From assembly GCA_020746875.1 (NCBI GenBank), contig JAGTJL010000002.1:62001-126000 (forward strand): a stretch of 64,000 bases of DNA, read 5' to 3'. Of this stretch, positions 12,011 through 24,706 are shown piece after piece (position 1 is the stretch's first letter; each line of letters starts with the position of its first letter). The stretch comes from Rhexocercosporidium sp. MPI-PUGE-AT-0058. Its lineage: Eukaryota; Ascomycota; Leotiomycetes; Helotiales. The position numbers were made by a program, and so were the translations under genes. Below the pieces are notes generated by a model, which was not told the origin of the DNA, made no database searches, and was given only the letters and a program-made list of their open reading frames with translations.

Positions 12011-14813
12011 TTATATGATAATAAATAAGCTTAACGTTAATTATATCGACAATTAAATTAAAAATAATAGCAATAAAGAAAATAATAAATAAAATAAAAT
12101 AAACGACAATTATATCCGCTAGTATATAATAAGACCCGAGTCCAGCGACTGAACTTAATAAGACGAGTAATACGTTTAATAATAAGTATCCGAAATTATA
12201 CATAAGGCACAAAGCTCAGAAGATATAATTAAAGTCGAGAGAAGCGAAGACTTGTAATACTAAAGCAACGCTATGCCACTAAGACTAATACTATTCGGAC
12301 CTTAAGAACGTAAGGTCTAATAAGTTATATAATAAGAGGAATATCTCACTCGAGATGCTCTTAATATTAAGTATTAAATAAACGTCGATATAAGAATTAC
12401 TTATATTAAATTAGGAGTCGTTTTATGTAAAAAGCTATAATAAAGCGAGAAGCACGAAATAGTCTTTCGGAGCAACTTATATATTATTTAAAAAACAGTA
12501 AACGTCGAAAATAATATTTTTCAAACTTACGTTTAATAAATCTCAATCGACGAGATATTATTCCAATAAACAGCGACATAAATAAACGTAAAAGACGTAT
12601 AAAAAGTTATCGCGAAAATATTACGAAATCGAATATAAATTAATTTAAAAGATAACTTAAAAACTTATTATAAAAGACCTTTTAAACCTTTTATATTCTT
12701 AAGTATAAACTAATTATACCGCATTTTTTACAAAGATTTAAAGAATCGGCAATAAGAAAACATATTAATTAAAAAAGTCTACGTCGAAGGAATAAACTTA
12801 CGTATGTTTATAACTATAAGGAAAAGTAATTATTTAACCTTTAACGTCGATATTCGAGGAATAAAACTATAAGTTATAATAAATTCCGAAGCGTAAAAGA
12901 ACTTTATATCTTTTATTATTATAATTTAACATCTCTTACTCACCGAAGTTAAAGAAGACGAGTATTAATTAATACTCGCCGATAAAAGACTTACCGCGAA
13001 CAGTCTAATCGACGTGTAAATAAAAGTATTATATATAAGAATCGGCAAATATTTTAAATATATCCAGTTCGATATAATTAAGATTAAGAGATATAATATT
13101 ATTTTAAGATTATTATAAATATAACTGTATAACTTTAAGATTAATTAAAAAACGTAAAAGCTAAAGTTTAATAATTATAAAAGCTATTTTTAGAATAAGA
13201 AAATAATAAAAAGCTTAAAAAAATAAGCGTAACTTTTAAAGAAGAATCGAGGGATAAGGTAATAAGCCCCGTAACGGACGATATACCGTTAAAATATAAA
13301 CAATTTAAGGCATTATTTAAAAAAGAATTAAGTAATAGCGCTTTACTTAAATATTAAAATTACAATTATTAGATCGAGTCAACTAAAGGCACGAAGTTAA
13401 TATTTTAATTATTATAAGAATATTCGGCTACGGACTTAATAACGATTAAGAAATATATCGATGAAACCTAACGAAGGGATTTATTCAGGAATCCAAATCC
13501 TTTTAAAAAAAAATAACGTCCTCTTTATAATAAAAAAAGACGGCAGACGGAGAATATATATTGACTACCGTCGATTAAATAATATTATTAAAAAGAATCG
13601 TTACGTACTACCTTTAACTAAAGAGTTACGCGACAAGCTCAGCGGCGCTAAAATCTTCACTTAGCTCGACTTATAAAACGCGTATAACTTTATAAAAATA
13701 ATTAAAAAGAAAAAAGAGAAAACAGTATTTCGCATACGTTTTAATTATTATAAGTATATAATTATGCCCTTTAGATTAATTAACGCGCTTATTATATTTT
13801 AACGTTTAATTAATAATATTTTATAATAATATTTAAACGTAATATATATATATTACTTAAATAATATTTTATAATAATATTTAAACGTAATATATATATA
13901 TTACTTAAATAATATTTTAATTTACTTTAAGATAAAAGAATAACACGTGAAAAACGTTATAATAATATTTAAAAAGTTAAAAGCTTTTTTAATACTCTTA
14001 AAACTCGAGAAGTATTATTTTTATAAAGAAGAAGTTACTTTTTTAAAATATATAATTATTATTATAAGACTAATTATAAACCTCTAAAAGATTAAGATAA
14101 TTATTAAATAAACTAAACTTATAAATATTAAGGAAATATAATTTTTCATAAGATTTATTAACTTTTATTAACGATTTATTCGAAACTATTCGAAGATCGC
14201 TATATTACTTATAAAGTTAATATATAAAAATAAAAACTTCGACTAAAACAATAAAGTAAAAGCAGCCTTTCGAGACCTTAAAAAAGCTTTTATTAAAGAA
14301 CTAATCCTTATATTCTTTAACTTAAATATGGAAATCACAATAAAAACAAACGCTTTTAATTATATTATTAAAGCCGTATTAAGCCAACTAGGCGAAAACG
14401 GTGAATAATAATTAATCGTATATTATTCACGGAAATTCTTATTAATAAACCTTAATTATAATATTTATAATAAGGAATTATTAAGAGCTATAAACGCAAT
14501 ACGTGAATAAAAGGTTTACTTTAAGGGATTGCTTTATAAAATACGGATCTTAATAAATTATAAAAATCTCATTTACTTTATAATTATTAAAGAATTAAAC
14601 CGACGACAGGTTCGATAATATATATATACGGAATAAAGTAAACTATTATATACTGTATAAGCTTATAAAATCACTAACGATACCGCTACGCTTATAAAAG
14701 TCAATCGCTTTAAACTTTATAATCGAATTATTACTTTTAAAAGATTTAATTACCGGAATTATTTACGATTTTATTTACGTAATAACGGATAAAATAATAA
14801 AGTACGCGTATAT
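12011..14813 (+). pseudogene. GypB copy 1 pol, 5' part (protease, RT, RNase H)
   Basis: Protease-like sequence lies at about 12500-13000. Reverse transcriptase starts near 13330. At 13461-13664 an open stretch still shows K-K-D-G-R-R-R-I-Y-I-D-Y-R-R-L-N-N and K-N-R-Y-V-L-P-L, the classical gypsy RT block. The catalytic Y-L-D-D region (about 13850-13930) is altered by an in-frame 48-bp tandem duplication and by Asp to Asn changes. RNase H runs about 14200-14600. A 464-bp deletion at 14615-14620 joins RNase H directly to mid-integrase. The frame is then cut by GypA copy 2 at 14813 and continues at 36598. Confidence 0.85.
13812..13907 (+). repeat. 48-bp tandem duplication at the RT active site, 2 copies
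   Basis: Two adjacent identical 48-bp units (13812-13859 and 13860-13907) lie where the RT catalytic Y-x-D-D motif is encoded. Forty-eight bases keep the reading frame and add 16 residues. GypB copy 2 has a different expansion at the homologous place. Confidence 0.93.
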
Positions 14814-15094
14814 TGTGGTGGGGTTGACCTTAGAGGCCCATTTGTCACGTGATTGAGCTGTATTTTGCTGTATTTAAGATAGCCTCTAAGGTAATATCTT
14901 TTAATAATAATAATAATTCTTATTATTATAACTTTTCCTTTTTATTTAAATTATACTTTTCTCCTTCTTTAATAGATTATATTTCTTAAATATATAATAT
15001 TTTTAGTATTCGTTAAATAAGTATTTCTTATATTTACCTTCCGGCACTTATTTTATTACCTTTTTATTATATACTTAATTTTTTCCCTTTTATA
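14814..15094 (+). repeat. GypA copy 2 5' LTR (281 bp)
   Basis: It starts TGTGGTGGGGTTGACC and ends TTTTATA. It is the least RIPped of the three GypA LTRs near its start and keeps CACGTG at 14846-14851, which reads TACGTA in copy 1. ATAT before it matches ATAT after 36593. Confidence 0.94.
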
Positions 15095-16099
15095 TATTTT
15101 AATAACTAACGTAAGGAGTAAATAAAAAAGCTAAAGTAAGGTACGTAGAAAAGCCTAAAGGCCTTTTATATTAATTATAAGGACCGAAACTAATAAGTAC
15201 TTAAATTAATATAGACTTATTTATTTAAAAATTTCCTAGCTCTTAAAATAAAATTAAATACGGCACTTCGACAGTCTTTTATAGCTTAACGAGAAGCATA
15301 AAAAGTCTAAAAGGAAACCACTTACTTTTAATATAAAAGTACTTAAACTACTAGAAATGCTAGCTTTAGCACGTAAAGTATTAATATTAAAAAAGGTCGG
15401 ACTAAAAATAGCCGGATTACGCCGTTAAAAACGCCTTAATCGATATTAAAGTATATTTAATACTTTGAAAACGAAAAGTAAACTATTTAAAATAAATCCA
15501 GCAAATTTTAACGCTAACCGTACTTTTAGTAAACGTATTTATTATTCTTTTCCTTTTCTTTTTTCATTAAAGGCTTACTTTAGGCTAGCGCAATAAAACT
15601 TAATAAAAAGATATATAAGGTTTTATTTTATGCCTTTTTAATTAGTTTCGGTTTTAAGTCATTTTACGCCGAAATTAACTTTAATAATAATAAAGCTTTT
15701 ATATTTAGCGAGATTTATTTACTTCGCTTAAGTTTATACGTTCGTTTATTATAAAAACAAAAGGCTTAGACTTCGGCGTCTTTCGGGCTTTATTACTTCG
15801 AGAGGAGCCTAAAGCTATAAGCTCTTTAATTTAATATTTTATTTATATATTTTCTTTATTTTTTCGAGTTTATATATTTTTCTTTTTTTAATATAATATA
15901 TTATATTTTTACTCTTTTATTAATAATATTAAGCGCATTTACTTTTTAATAAATTATTAATTTTATTAAGAAAAATTAATTATATTCGAAAACAATACTA
16001 AAAACAACGCCTTTAACGGCAACTTAAAGGGCAAAAAGCCTAAACGACTTATTAATAACTTCTCTATAACCTAAAAAAGCTCTACGACCCCGACTATAA

Positions 16100-17338
16100 A
16101 CTACTTTACTACTAAGACTAGCTCTACAGGCTTTATAAGCTCTTTTACCTTTATGCCTATTAAACTTTTAATAAAGTTTAATATTACTGGAATTATTAAC
16201 TTTATTTTATTATAACTACCGAAAACACTTATAAATAATATTTTAATTATTAATAAGAGAAAAAAAAGAAATAAAGGCGGCGGTAATAACTTATAATAAA
16301 ATATATTTAACTATAACTAAGGCAGTAGCTATTTAAAAAGCTTTAATATAAGAGCTTAGGCCGCCCCTTAAGCTCTACTGGCTTATATAATACTTACTTA
16401 GCTTATATACCTTCAATTTATACTGTATTCGCCTCCGAAGCAAGGGGGACTTAACTTCGCTAATATAAGTTATGTAATACCGCTTCAGGCTTAAGCCACT
16501 TCTATTTAGGCTTTTTAATTAACATAACTTGCGCTAGGATAATATAAACTTATTAAAACCTTTATATTATACAAAATAAATAAGGCTTTAAATAGTTATT
16601 ATTATAAACTTACTTTTAATAATATAACGTCTTAATAGCTTATGTTTTAAGCCGTACGACTTACTACGGATTTTATTAAAGGACTTCTTTATTTCGTAAT
16701 AGCTTAAGCTATATTAACCTTAAGCACTTTTAACTACTTATACTTTAACGGGAATAATATTATTAAGTTTTTTAAGACCTTAAAGTAACTCTTTACGGCT
16801 TAAGGTATTATAAATAACGCCGAAAAGAAATAGTACGTCGTAAACTATTATATTCTCGAAGTAGGCCAAAACATTAAGTGGCTCTTCGACTTCCTTAATA
16901 GCACTTATTAAGAGTTAATTAAAGAAGTTATAAGAAAATATTAAACGTTTAATTTTAAGTAATATTATTATACTCTTTAAAACTTAAAGAAAATATTTAA
17001 TAATTTTAAATATATTATAAAAAATACTTTTAAATTTTAATTTTAATAATTTCTTTAAGCTTTTAAAGAAGTTAATTAAGCTTATATATAAAAGAAAATT
17101 ATTATAAAGCGGTAAATAATTATAAAGTTTTTAACGGCTTTACTTAAGCATTTAAGGCGAAAAGCCGGAACTTTTATAAAAAATAATAATACTTTTAATA
17201 CGAAAAATATATAATTTTTTAATAAAATATACGTTAAAATAAAAAGCTTAATTTAAGTCGAGCGGGAAATCGACACTTTAATTAAAAAAAAAGTATTATT
17301 TATACGAACTACTTAAGCCGACTGTCTTCGACTAAAGT
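16100..17338 (+). pseudogene. GypA copy 2 gag, 5' part
   Basis: This region aligns throughout with the copy 1 Gag (about 3870-5100). It encodes the capsid-type portion and is interrupted at 17338/17344 by CopE; the reading resumes after 24706. Numerous RIP stops are present. The preceding 15095-16100 leader is AT-rich and shows no recognisable feature beyond similarity to the copy 1 leader. Confidence 0.7.
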
Positions 17339-17343
17339 CAAGT

Positions 17344-17556
17344 TGTCGGTGTAACTGTACCGGGATATATAATAACAAAATCACCTGAATAAATATCGAT
17401 ATTATTAAGTGATTTTAAAAGTGTTATAAAGTATGTTCTTTTAAGATAAGAGTAAAGCTTTATATATATATATATTAGTCCGGAACCTCACCGAAACCCT
17501 ATCGTTTCGGCTATAAGTTAGAGTTCTATATTAGTAAGAATCCTTATGGATTAACA
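17344..17556 (-). repeat. CopE 3' LTR (213 bp, element orientation minus)
   Basis: It starts TGTCGGTGTAAC and ends TTAACA, with a (TA)n run in the middle. It pairs with 24489-24701 at identical length. Confidence 0.94.
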
Positions 17557-17879
17557 TAGGTAAAACTTCTTTTAGAAAAATGATAAGAGTTATAAACGTA
17601 AAAGAGAAAAGTATATGAAGAAGTAAGGAATAGAATATATATTAAGGAAAGAGGCCGTAGTAGTGGAATAGAAGAGCCGAACTCTATTAGCGAATAATAG
17701 GTGGTTAAGCGAGAAGCTCGACTAGCTACTAAAGTGCTTGCTATTATTAATTAATTATAAGTATAAGAAGAAATCTCCCTTAGGAATCGACTTAATCTCT
17801 TAAGCAATTATATTAATAGAGTTTGTACCCTTGAATTGTCGATTTGTGTGAGAATAAAGTATTAACAGATTTTATAGAC

Positions 17880-17880
<1 letters not shown>

Positions 17881-17913
<33 letters not shown>
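17881..17913 (+). repeat. (TAA)11 microsatellite
   Basis: Eleven perfect TAA units lie in the CopE segment between the 3' LTR and the antisense ORF. There is no coding role in any frame I could support. Confidence 0.95.
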
Positions 17914-17989
17914 GTAAGTTATTATTAATTTAAGATCGATTCGGTATCGATCCGGTAGTGATTCGGATATTAACGAGTGATGTAGTACT

Positions 17990-18660
17990 AATTCCCGTTC
18001 TTGCCGGTGCCTTCTGGGCTGCTTATTATATGTGCTGCCTCCGCTGCGCCCGCCTTATGGCGACGATTCCGTCGTATAATTGCCTCTTCCATAATAAAAA
18101 GGAGAAGAAATGCGCTTATTACGTAAAATAAAAGACTCTTTATATCCCCGTAAGTTATAGAATCTTAAAATTGACTCCGGAAACAATCCGTAAAAGCTCT
18201 ATATTTAATATATGACCTAGTTCCCTTAGTACGTGGGTAAGGAGTTCTTTACTCTTTCCGCTGCCGTAGTAATAAAAGATGAAGCTATTATAATCGCCGT
18301 CGCGACTGAAATCGATTCCGTTTGCTTAATTACCTCGGCGGAGGCGTTAAAGACCGAGAAGAAGGCGTTAATAGCATTACTAGAGAAGACTTATGCTTTC
18401 CGTGAAAAGGTATTTAACTTATTAAATAATATTAGTATAAGGACTTCCGATTTTAGCTTGATATTCGGTTGATATTAACGCTTAAAGGCCTTATTAGAGT
18501 TCTCCTGCCACGCGGCGATAAAGGCGGCGAAAAAGCGTCGTTAGGGAGATTCTGGTACAGGAGGAAATGAGAACGAGGTAGAGGAGGAAGATAATAAGCC
18601 TACGGCCGAGCAGGAAACTGCTTGCGTTAAGCGCCGTTGTTTTCGCCGTTTATTGTTTTA
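17990..18660 (+). pseudogene. CopE antisense ORF: Cys-rich (zinc-binding-like) protein
   Basis: This plus-strand frame runs opposite to gag-pol, between RNase H and the 3' LTR. The first part (18036-18143) reads C-L-R-C, eleven residues, C, nine residues, C-A-Y-Y, then V-K-stop-K-T-L-Y. With the two Tyr read as RIPped Cys the spacing is C-x2-C-x11-C-x9-C-x2-C-x6-C, a plausible zinc-binding unit. In another frame, 18233-18660 gives a helical region (A-L-K-T-E-K-K-A-L-I-A-L-L-E-K), an acidic stretch E-V-E-E-E-D and a basic end K-R-R-C-F-R-R. The two parts need a frameshift or intron. The first part is interrupted at 18129-18131 and 18210-18212. Function is unknown; nucleic-acid or protein binding is an inference. 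Confidence 0.6.
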
Positions 18661-19085
18661 AAGGCCTTGTTTCGGATTGGCTTCGTAGTTAGCTCTTCGT
18701 GGCGATGCTTTCTTTATACTCTTGTACGGGAGTAGCCCCTTATAATAAAACCGGCAGCTAGGTCCCTATTGGAGTATCGTTGCAAAACCGCTCGTTAGTG
18801 CTTTGAATCAGAAGGTAGATAGAGAATTTGATTACTATTCCTTATTTCGTAAACTAAAAGTAATATAAAATATAATATAAAAAGAGCGTAAATATACAAA
18901 AGAAATTAAGAGTTAAAAAAAAACTATTACTTTTTGGAACGACACCGGAATTAGTCCGAATCGCCTCCGGTTAGCCTTTAAATCTAATCCTTTATTCTAA
19001 TAATAAGAGAATTTAAATTAATTAACTCCTGAAGAGCCTTATTTAGATTTGCTTTAGTTATTATATTAATAGGATTGCGAGCTCC

Positions 19086-22000
19086 ATCGATTTATCTTAT
19101 TTCCGTCAATTCTTTACGTTTGTACGACTGTTGAATGGCTATTATATTAATTATTAAACGTTTTTCCTTTATTGTATCGAGTTTGACAATACATTTGTAT
19201 AGCGAAAGAGAGTCTATATAAACGACGGTAGGGAGGCGTAGAAGGCCGAGCTTATTAGTTATTATAGCGACGGTAGTCAATATAGAAACAAGTATATTAA
19301 CACTTATTATTATAGCGTAAAGCTCGGAAGTAAGAATAGCACGTATTACTTTTTTATACTTCGTTAAGTTAGCGTAAACGATATTATTACGAAATATGAA
19401 CTCTGAATTCCCTTCCGTTTTGGTATCGATTAGCACCAGAAACCCGATTTATAAGCTTAAGTTTTTGTTATTAGTAAAGGAGCCGTCAATAAAGGCGTAT
19501 ACTTTAGTAGATCGTAGATCGATGGGTATATACCGTAGGCCTTTCTTTTAGTTATTTATTTATTATTAAAGATGTAGATTTAAGGCCTTAGCCTCCTCCG
19601 TGAATGGATTTTGATATTATGTCGCGATAGAAAGATTAAACGTAGCCTTTAGTTAATATATTGTCGCGATGTATATTCTGCGAGCGCGTTGTTTTCGATA
19701 AGCTTCTTTATAATCTTCTTATTTAATGTTAACGATTTTTAGTTTTGTTTCCTGTCCCTTTTAAGATATATAAAGATCGTTTCCCTTTATAGTAATAGTA
19801 TAGCTATTAAACGTGATCGATTCGGAGGGGTTAAGGACTTATATTAGCTTAGTCAAGAAACCGGCTTTTATAATTTATTTTTATTTTATCTTTAAGAACT
19901 CGTTATCTCTTAAAATGAGAGTATCGTCCGTTTATATTTTAATTAGTTTAAAATAAAAGTTTTGCTACGTAAATATTAATAAACAGGAGTTAAACATGGA
20001 GGTTTTTATTTATAAGTTCTCCTAATAGTATTTGTGATACGTATTAAATTAATAGTTTCTTGATTTCGGAATGTTATATAATAGGAGTATTATTATAAAT
20101 ATCGTTTTATAAAGAAACTCGTCCGTAATTTCTACTAGTGGCTACGCAAAGATTTTCCGAAGGAGTTTAATATTAGTTTATATATATGCCTAAGTGATAT
20201 CACGGATCGCTAAAGTTGATTCGGTATCGTTTTTCGTCCGTTTTAGCATTTTAATAAAGGCCGCTAAGTAAATAAGAAGTCGTTAGTTAATTCGTTGAAT
20301 TATTAGTGATTATATTAAGATATTCTTCTTCTCTTTATTATTAAAGCATATGATTATTAGCCTTAACTTTTCTTATAGTATAAGAGTCTCTTTGTTTTTA
20401 ATCTCGTTTATTATATATGACTTAAATATTTAATAGCCTTTAAGTCGTGAGTCGCTTTAATTGATTAATATAAAGATACCTCTTTTTATAAGTGTTTTAT
20501 ATTCTGTCCTTCGGGATTATTAAAATAATAGACTTGGCGTCTTGATTTTGTCTTTAGCTTGTAGTTTAATGGCGAGCTCTCGGTTTCTGGTCTCTTTCTT
20601 TGTAAGAAACGTTTCTATATTGGAATTATCGTTGAATACTTGAATTCCTGGAATTAGTTATATAAAAGGTAATTTAATTGCGATTCGGTGGGTTTCCGGT
20701 ATTATCCTGGATAAGTTGTTAACTCGTGATCTCGGCTTATGGGACTCCTTTGGTAAATTTTCTTTTTAAGGTTTAACGTTCGGTATATTTATTTTAAATA
20801 AACGTATAGAGGTTGATTTAAAGGTTCTGATTTTATTGTCGTTTATTTTAATTTTATATATCTTTCTTTTTATTCTTAGGAAATTATACGGGCCTTTTTA
20901 TTCCTTCTTTTCCTTTCATATTATGACTTAATCTTTGATTCGGAGGTCATGTATATGAGTTGTTATGGGACCGTTGCGCGTCCTTAACGCGTTATTTATC
21001 TGCCGGCTAGCCTGAATCTTATGAATCTCTTTTATAGCTTTCCTAATAGTAGTAGCGCGTTGCTTAATAAACGGATTTAATAAGTCTATTTCGGTTAATT
21101 TGAAGTAAGCGCCGAAAACAAATAATATAAGGATAAGGCCTTAAGGACCCGCTGTATTATTAACTGCTTTTACAATTATTTATAATTTATCCTCGTCGCT
21201 TAATTCCGGATGCTCTTCCGTGACGATTTCGTACGCTCGGCGAAAAGAGCGGTGGAATCGTTTTACCTTTTTAATAAAGTAATATGCCTCCATAAGCACG
21301 AGTTTTGGCGTCGTCTTTATTAATCTTAAAGAGCTCCTAAACTCCTTTGAGTTGAAATTAGTCCCGTAGTCGTAAATTATGTAATCAAGAGGGCCGAGGT
21401 AAATATCTATTTATGCCGATCTGAGTGTGTTAAATATAGACCGAGCCGTAGTCGATCCGGTAGCTTTTTGGAATAGTTTTATTTAATTAAACCCCGTGCT
21501 CTCGTCGACTATATAAAGGACTTATTTAGCCTTTAACTAAATTATATTAACGTAAATTATATAATTGAAGTTAACGTCGTCTTTTAGCTTAAATCTGAAC
21601 TTTTATAAAACTTTTCTATATTTTTAATAGTACTTATATAGCTCTTTAATTTTTCTTATTACTTCGGAATCGGGATTATAGCTGGCTTAATTTAATAAGA
21701 GCTTTAAACGTGTTATTGTAAAGTGATTAAACCGCTTATAAAGTCGTTTAATTTCTGTCTTTATAAAGTAGTATATATTAATCGTCCCTGTTAAAGAGTT
21801 AAGAAGTTAATTATAGCGATTTAAAAAAAGCCACGTATGACCTTTCTTTCGAACGATTAAGTATTTCTTTTTGTTTTAGATTAATACGTTACGGAAATTA
21901 TTATATTATATATTGAGCTTATCCAGCTATTATAAACAAACTAAGAACGGTATATTCGTATCTACGATTATAAATTCCATCTTATTAATAAGAGTATTAA

Positions 22001-22260
22001 TTATTATAATTTTAAGAGAAGGTTTCGAACCGGCACCGAATATAATCCGACTCGTTCTTGCTTAATTTATATTAAATTTAATATTCTGGATCTGTTGTAA
22101 CGCCTACAGCTAATTGATGCCGCCGGTGTTCTTGTTAAACGCTCCCGTGTCGATTAGTAGACCTTAAAAGAATTTATTAATCTATTATATTATGTATGCC
22201 TTAAAAGTAATAGGTTTTATAATTATAGCTTTTAAAATATGAATTACCCTTTGCTCCTTA
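19086..22260 (-). pseudogene. CopE pol remnant: protease, integrase, RT, RNase H
   Basis: In coding order on the minus strand: protease near 22260-21880 (G-A-G-S-K-P-S-L, T-N-I-P-F-L-V-C-L); an integrase zinc-binding/core region about 21880-20700 with H-R-S-F-R-R-A-Y, F-N-Y-I-I-Y-V and N-N-T-A-G-P-x-G-L, typical of fungal copia integrases; RT about 20480-19520; and RNase H about 19500-19092 with Y-A-F-I-D-G-S-F, L-T-S-E-L-Y-A and E-K-R-L-I-I-N-I-I-A-I-Q-Q-S-Y. Stops are relatively few and lie at Trp/Gln/Arg positions. The RNase H motif S-E-L-Y-A is intact. It probably formed one polyprotein with gag. Confidence 0.88.
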
Positions 22261-22262
22261 AG

Positions 22263-23760
22263 TTATTGAAGCACTTCCCGTGCGTTATATTTCTTCTTAC
22301 TTATTGTGAATATAGTCGTATAGAGTACTAAGCCGTCGCTCTCTTTACTCACGTCTAAGTCGTTCGAATTAATAATGGAATCGACTTCCAACGACGATTT
22401 TAGCTTATAGTGGCTATTATAGTCTTTAAAAGAGGTCCGAATCTTATCCGAATCGGAACCGTTTCCTTTTATATATACTAAATATATTTTAAAAAAGGAA
22501 TCGTTAACTTTAAGGCCTTTTGCCTTTCGATTTACGAAGTATTTTGCCTTAGAGGTAACTCTTTCTTCGTTTATATAACGGCTATTATAGCAATCTAATT
22601 TCTTATAAATAATACAGCCGGAATAATTAAGTTTTGGCTTGAATTTGTCTTTACGTCTATTTCTGGACGAGTACTTAATCTTTTGGTCCGAGTAATACGC
22701 GTTACTCTTTACGACGTAGTTTTTATGTTGATTTAGGCCTGTTTCGGAGTGCTTATAACGTTGATTTGAGTTATGCGTTACTTCCACGCTAATCGCGTTC
22801 CGTAAGCTGTTTATAAGAGTAGGGAAAGTTGGAAACGCGTTGAAAAGTACTATTTTGAAAAAAGGATTACTTAATATTCTTTAAATCATTTTATTACGTA
22901 GCGTTTGATTATTCCGTATATACTTATTCTTGAGACCTAGCTGTATATATTGTAATTCCTTAGCGAAGTTTTTTAATTAAGTTAGTATTAACTTGCCGTA
23001 TTAATAATCGGTTTTCTAGAAATCCTTAAATTTAAGGTTAAACTATTAGTTGAAGAACCGCTAAGCTCGCTCTTCCGTCTCAAAGTGATTACGCGTAGCT
23101 TGTATTAGTTAATTAAACGTATACCTTTTGTTTTATAAGTAATAGTAGTAGTACGTGCTTGCTTCGTCTCGCATTATAAAAGGAAAAGCTCTCTTTTAAA
23201 TTGCTTTAGAAACTTTAGTATATTAGCAGAAGTTAATAAGAATATATAACTTCTTGTTTAAGTAGTCCTTCGTCCTACTATATTAAAGCTCTTTAGTATA
23301 TATCTTCGATAGCGTCGCTAAAGATTTGGTTTGGGATTTCGAGAGGGGTTTTATAATAAATTAGAAAAGGAAGTCCAAATCCTCACCGTTATTTATCAGT
23401 TCCGAGGTTATTTTAAATAATAATATTAACCCGTTTCTTAAAATAAGTAAAAGTGCTGGAATTGGGTTTAAAAGTGGAGTATTATTCAGTCTTTATTAAG
23501 ATAAACTTTTTATAAAGCTAGGGATAGGAGATAGCGATTCCTTCTTTACTTTTACAAGCGCCGGAGGAGTTACGTTATATAAATCCTCCTCCGTATTAGC
23601 TACTATAATATATTATGGAGTCGTAACATTTTAAATGCTTTATAGCGTATACGTCTCTTGGCCTAGAATTAATATTTTGACTTTTAGCGTTTGTAAAGTT
23701 GGTCGTATTAATTTAAAAATCTTGATTTGCCCGTCCTGTGGCCGTAGCTTGTCTTGTATA
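22263..23760 (-). pseudogene. CopE gag remnant with variant zinc finger
   Basis: The minus strand 22787-22263 is fully open. It contains the copia-type Gag finger G-C-I-I-Y-K-K-L-D-C-Y-N-S-R-Y, followed by I-N-E-E-R, matching the C-x2-C-x4-C-W-S-x-x-H type found in fungal copia Gag, with Cys and His positions turned to Tyr. Upstream, 23760-22790 gives a helical capsid-like region with scattered stops. The Asp/Ser-rich C-terminus leads into the protease at 22260. The start codon is not certain. Confidence 0.75.
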
Positions 23761-24488
23761 TACTCTAGTATAGATTTAGGGTGTAATCGAGCTTGGTCCC
23801 GAAGTTAGTTTTATAGCCACTTATTATATAATGCTTGGAGTATTACGTATAGCGCTTTAACGGTCTTTGTCCTCTTTAATCGTTCGACGTAGACTTTATA
23901 GAATCTAAGAGCGTTATAAAAATAGAATCTTTTTTATTTATTAATTATTTTAAGTTAATTGATTGTCTATTTATTAAAGAATTCGTAAAAGTCTTAGAAA
24001 AGGAATTCTCTTTTAACTCGTCTATTATAGAGGTCTTTACGGAAGTCTTTTAAGTATTTCGTTAAGTCCGTAGGGAATTCGTTTATTAGCTGAGTCTTTA
24101 AGGCTTAGAGTATAATATTTACTTTATTCTCTTTTTTATTATTTGCTGGAATTAATTCTTTTACTTCTAATATGATTTCCGTAATAGTGCTGTTCCGGTA
24201 TAGTTTCGGTAGGTCTGCGGAAATGAAGTCTTATATTAAGAAGGTTTATATTAACTTAATAGTTGTCGAAAAGTGATTGTCGTATTAAGGTTAATGTTTA
24301 ATAGTATCGTCGAGACGCTTGGCTCTTTATAACGTCTAAAAGCTAAGAAGATTCTCCCTTTTAGTTAATTTAAATATAAAGGCAAAGCTAAGGCGTTAAG
24401 ATCTTAACTTCCCGCGCTATTTACGATTTTAACTCTTCGGTGCTATAACTTTGTCGTTCTATAATACTTTAAGTAGATTACTGATTAG

Positions 24489-24701
24489 TATCGGTATAAC
24501 TGTATTAGGATATATAATAACAAAGTCACCTAAATAAATATCGATATTATTAAGTGATTTCAAAAGTATTATAAAGTATATTCTTTTAAGATAAGAGTAA
24601 AGCTCTATATATATATATATTAGTCCGGAACCCTATCGAAACCTTACCGTTTCGGCTATAAGCTAGAGTTCCATATCGGTAAGAATTCCTACGGACTAAT
24701 A
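24489..24701 (-). repeat. CopE 5' LTR (213 bp, element orientation minus)
   Basis: It starts TATCGGTATAAC, a RIPped form of TGTCGGTGTAAC, and ends CTAATA. It is exactly as long as the partner LTR. TAAGT follows as target duplication. Confidence 0.93.
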
Positions 24702-24706
24702 TAAGT

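Larger units (their letters stand above)
17344..24701 (-). mobile_element. CopE: Ty1/copia retrotransposon, complete, 7358 bp
   Basis: It is bounded by two 213-bp LTRs and a 5-bp target duplication (CAAGT 17339-17343, TAAGT 24702-24706). The empty site is visible in GypA copy 1 at 5101-5110. On the minus strand it encodes gag, protease, integrase, RT and RNase H in copia order. A separate plus-strand ORF sits between RNase H and the 3' LTR (17557-19085). The coding is less damaged than in GypA, with a long open run in gag (22263-22787) and in RNase H (19092-19436), so RIP is milder here. 23760-24488 (5' leader) shows nothing recognisable. Confidence 0.94.

Noticed and set aside
11979..12212. 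Minus-strand Leu/Ile/Val-rich open frame
   Set aside because: It is antisense to GypB gag/pol with composition from AT-rich sequence; no initiation context or conservation.
17881..17913. CRISPR-like or regulatory repeat
   Set aside because: It is a simple TAA microsatellite with no spacers.
22020..22040. tRNA-like T-loop (GGTTCGAAACC on the minus strand)
   Set aside because: It lies inside the CopE protease/integrase frame, and no matching acceptor, D or anticodon arms surround it.
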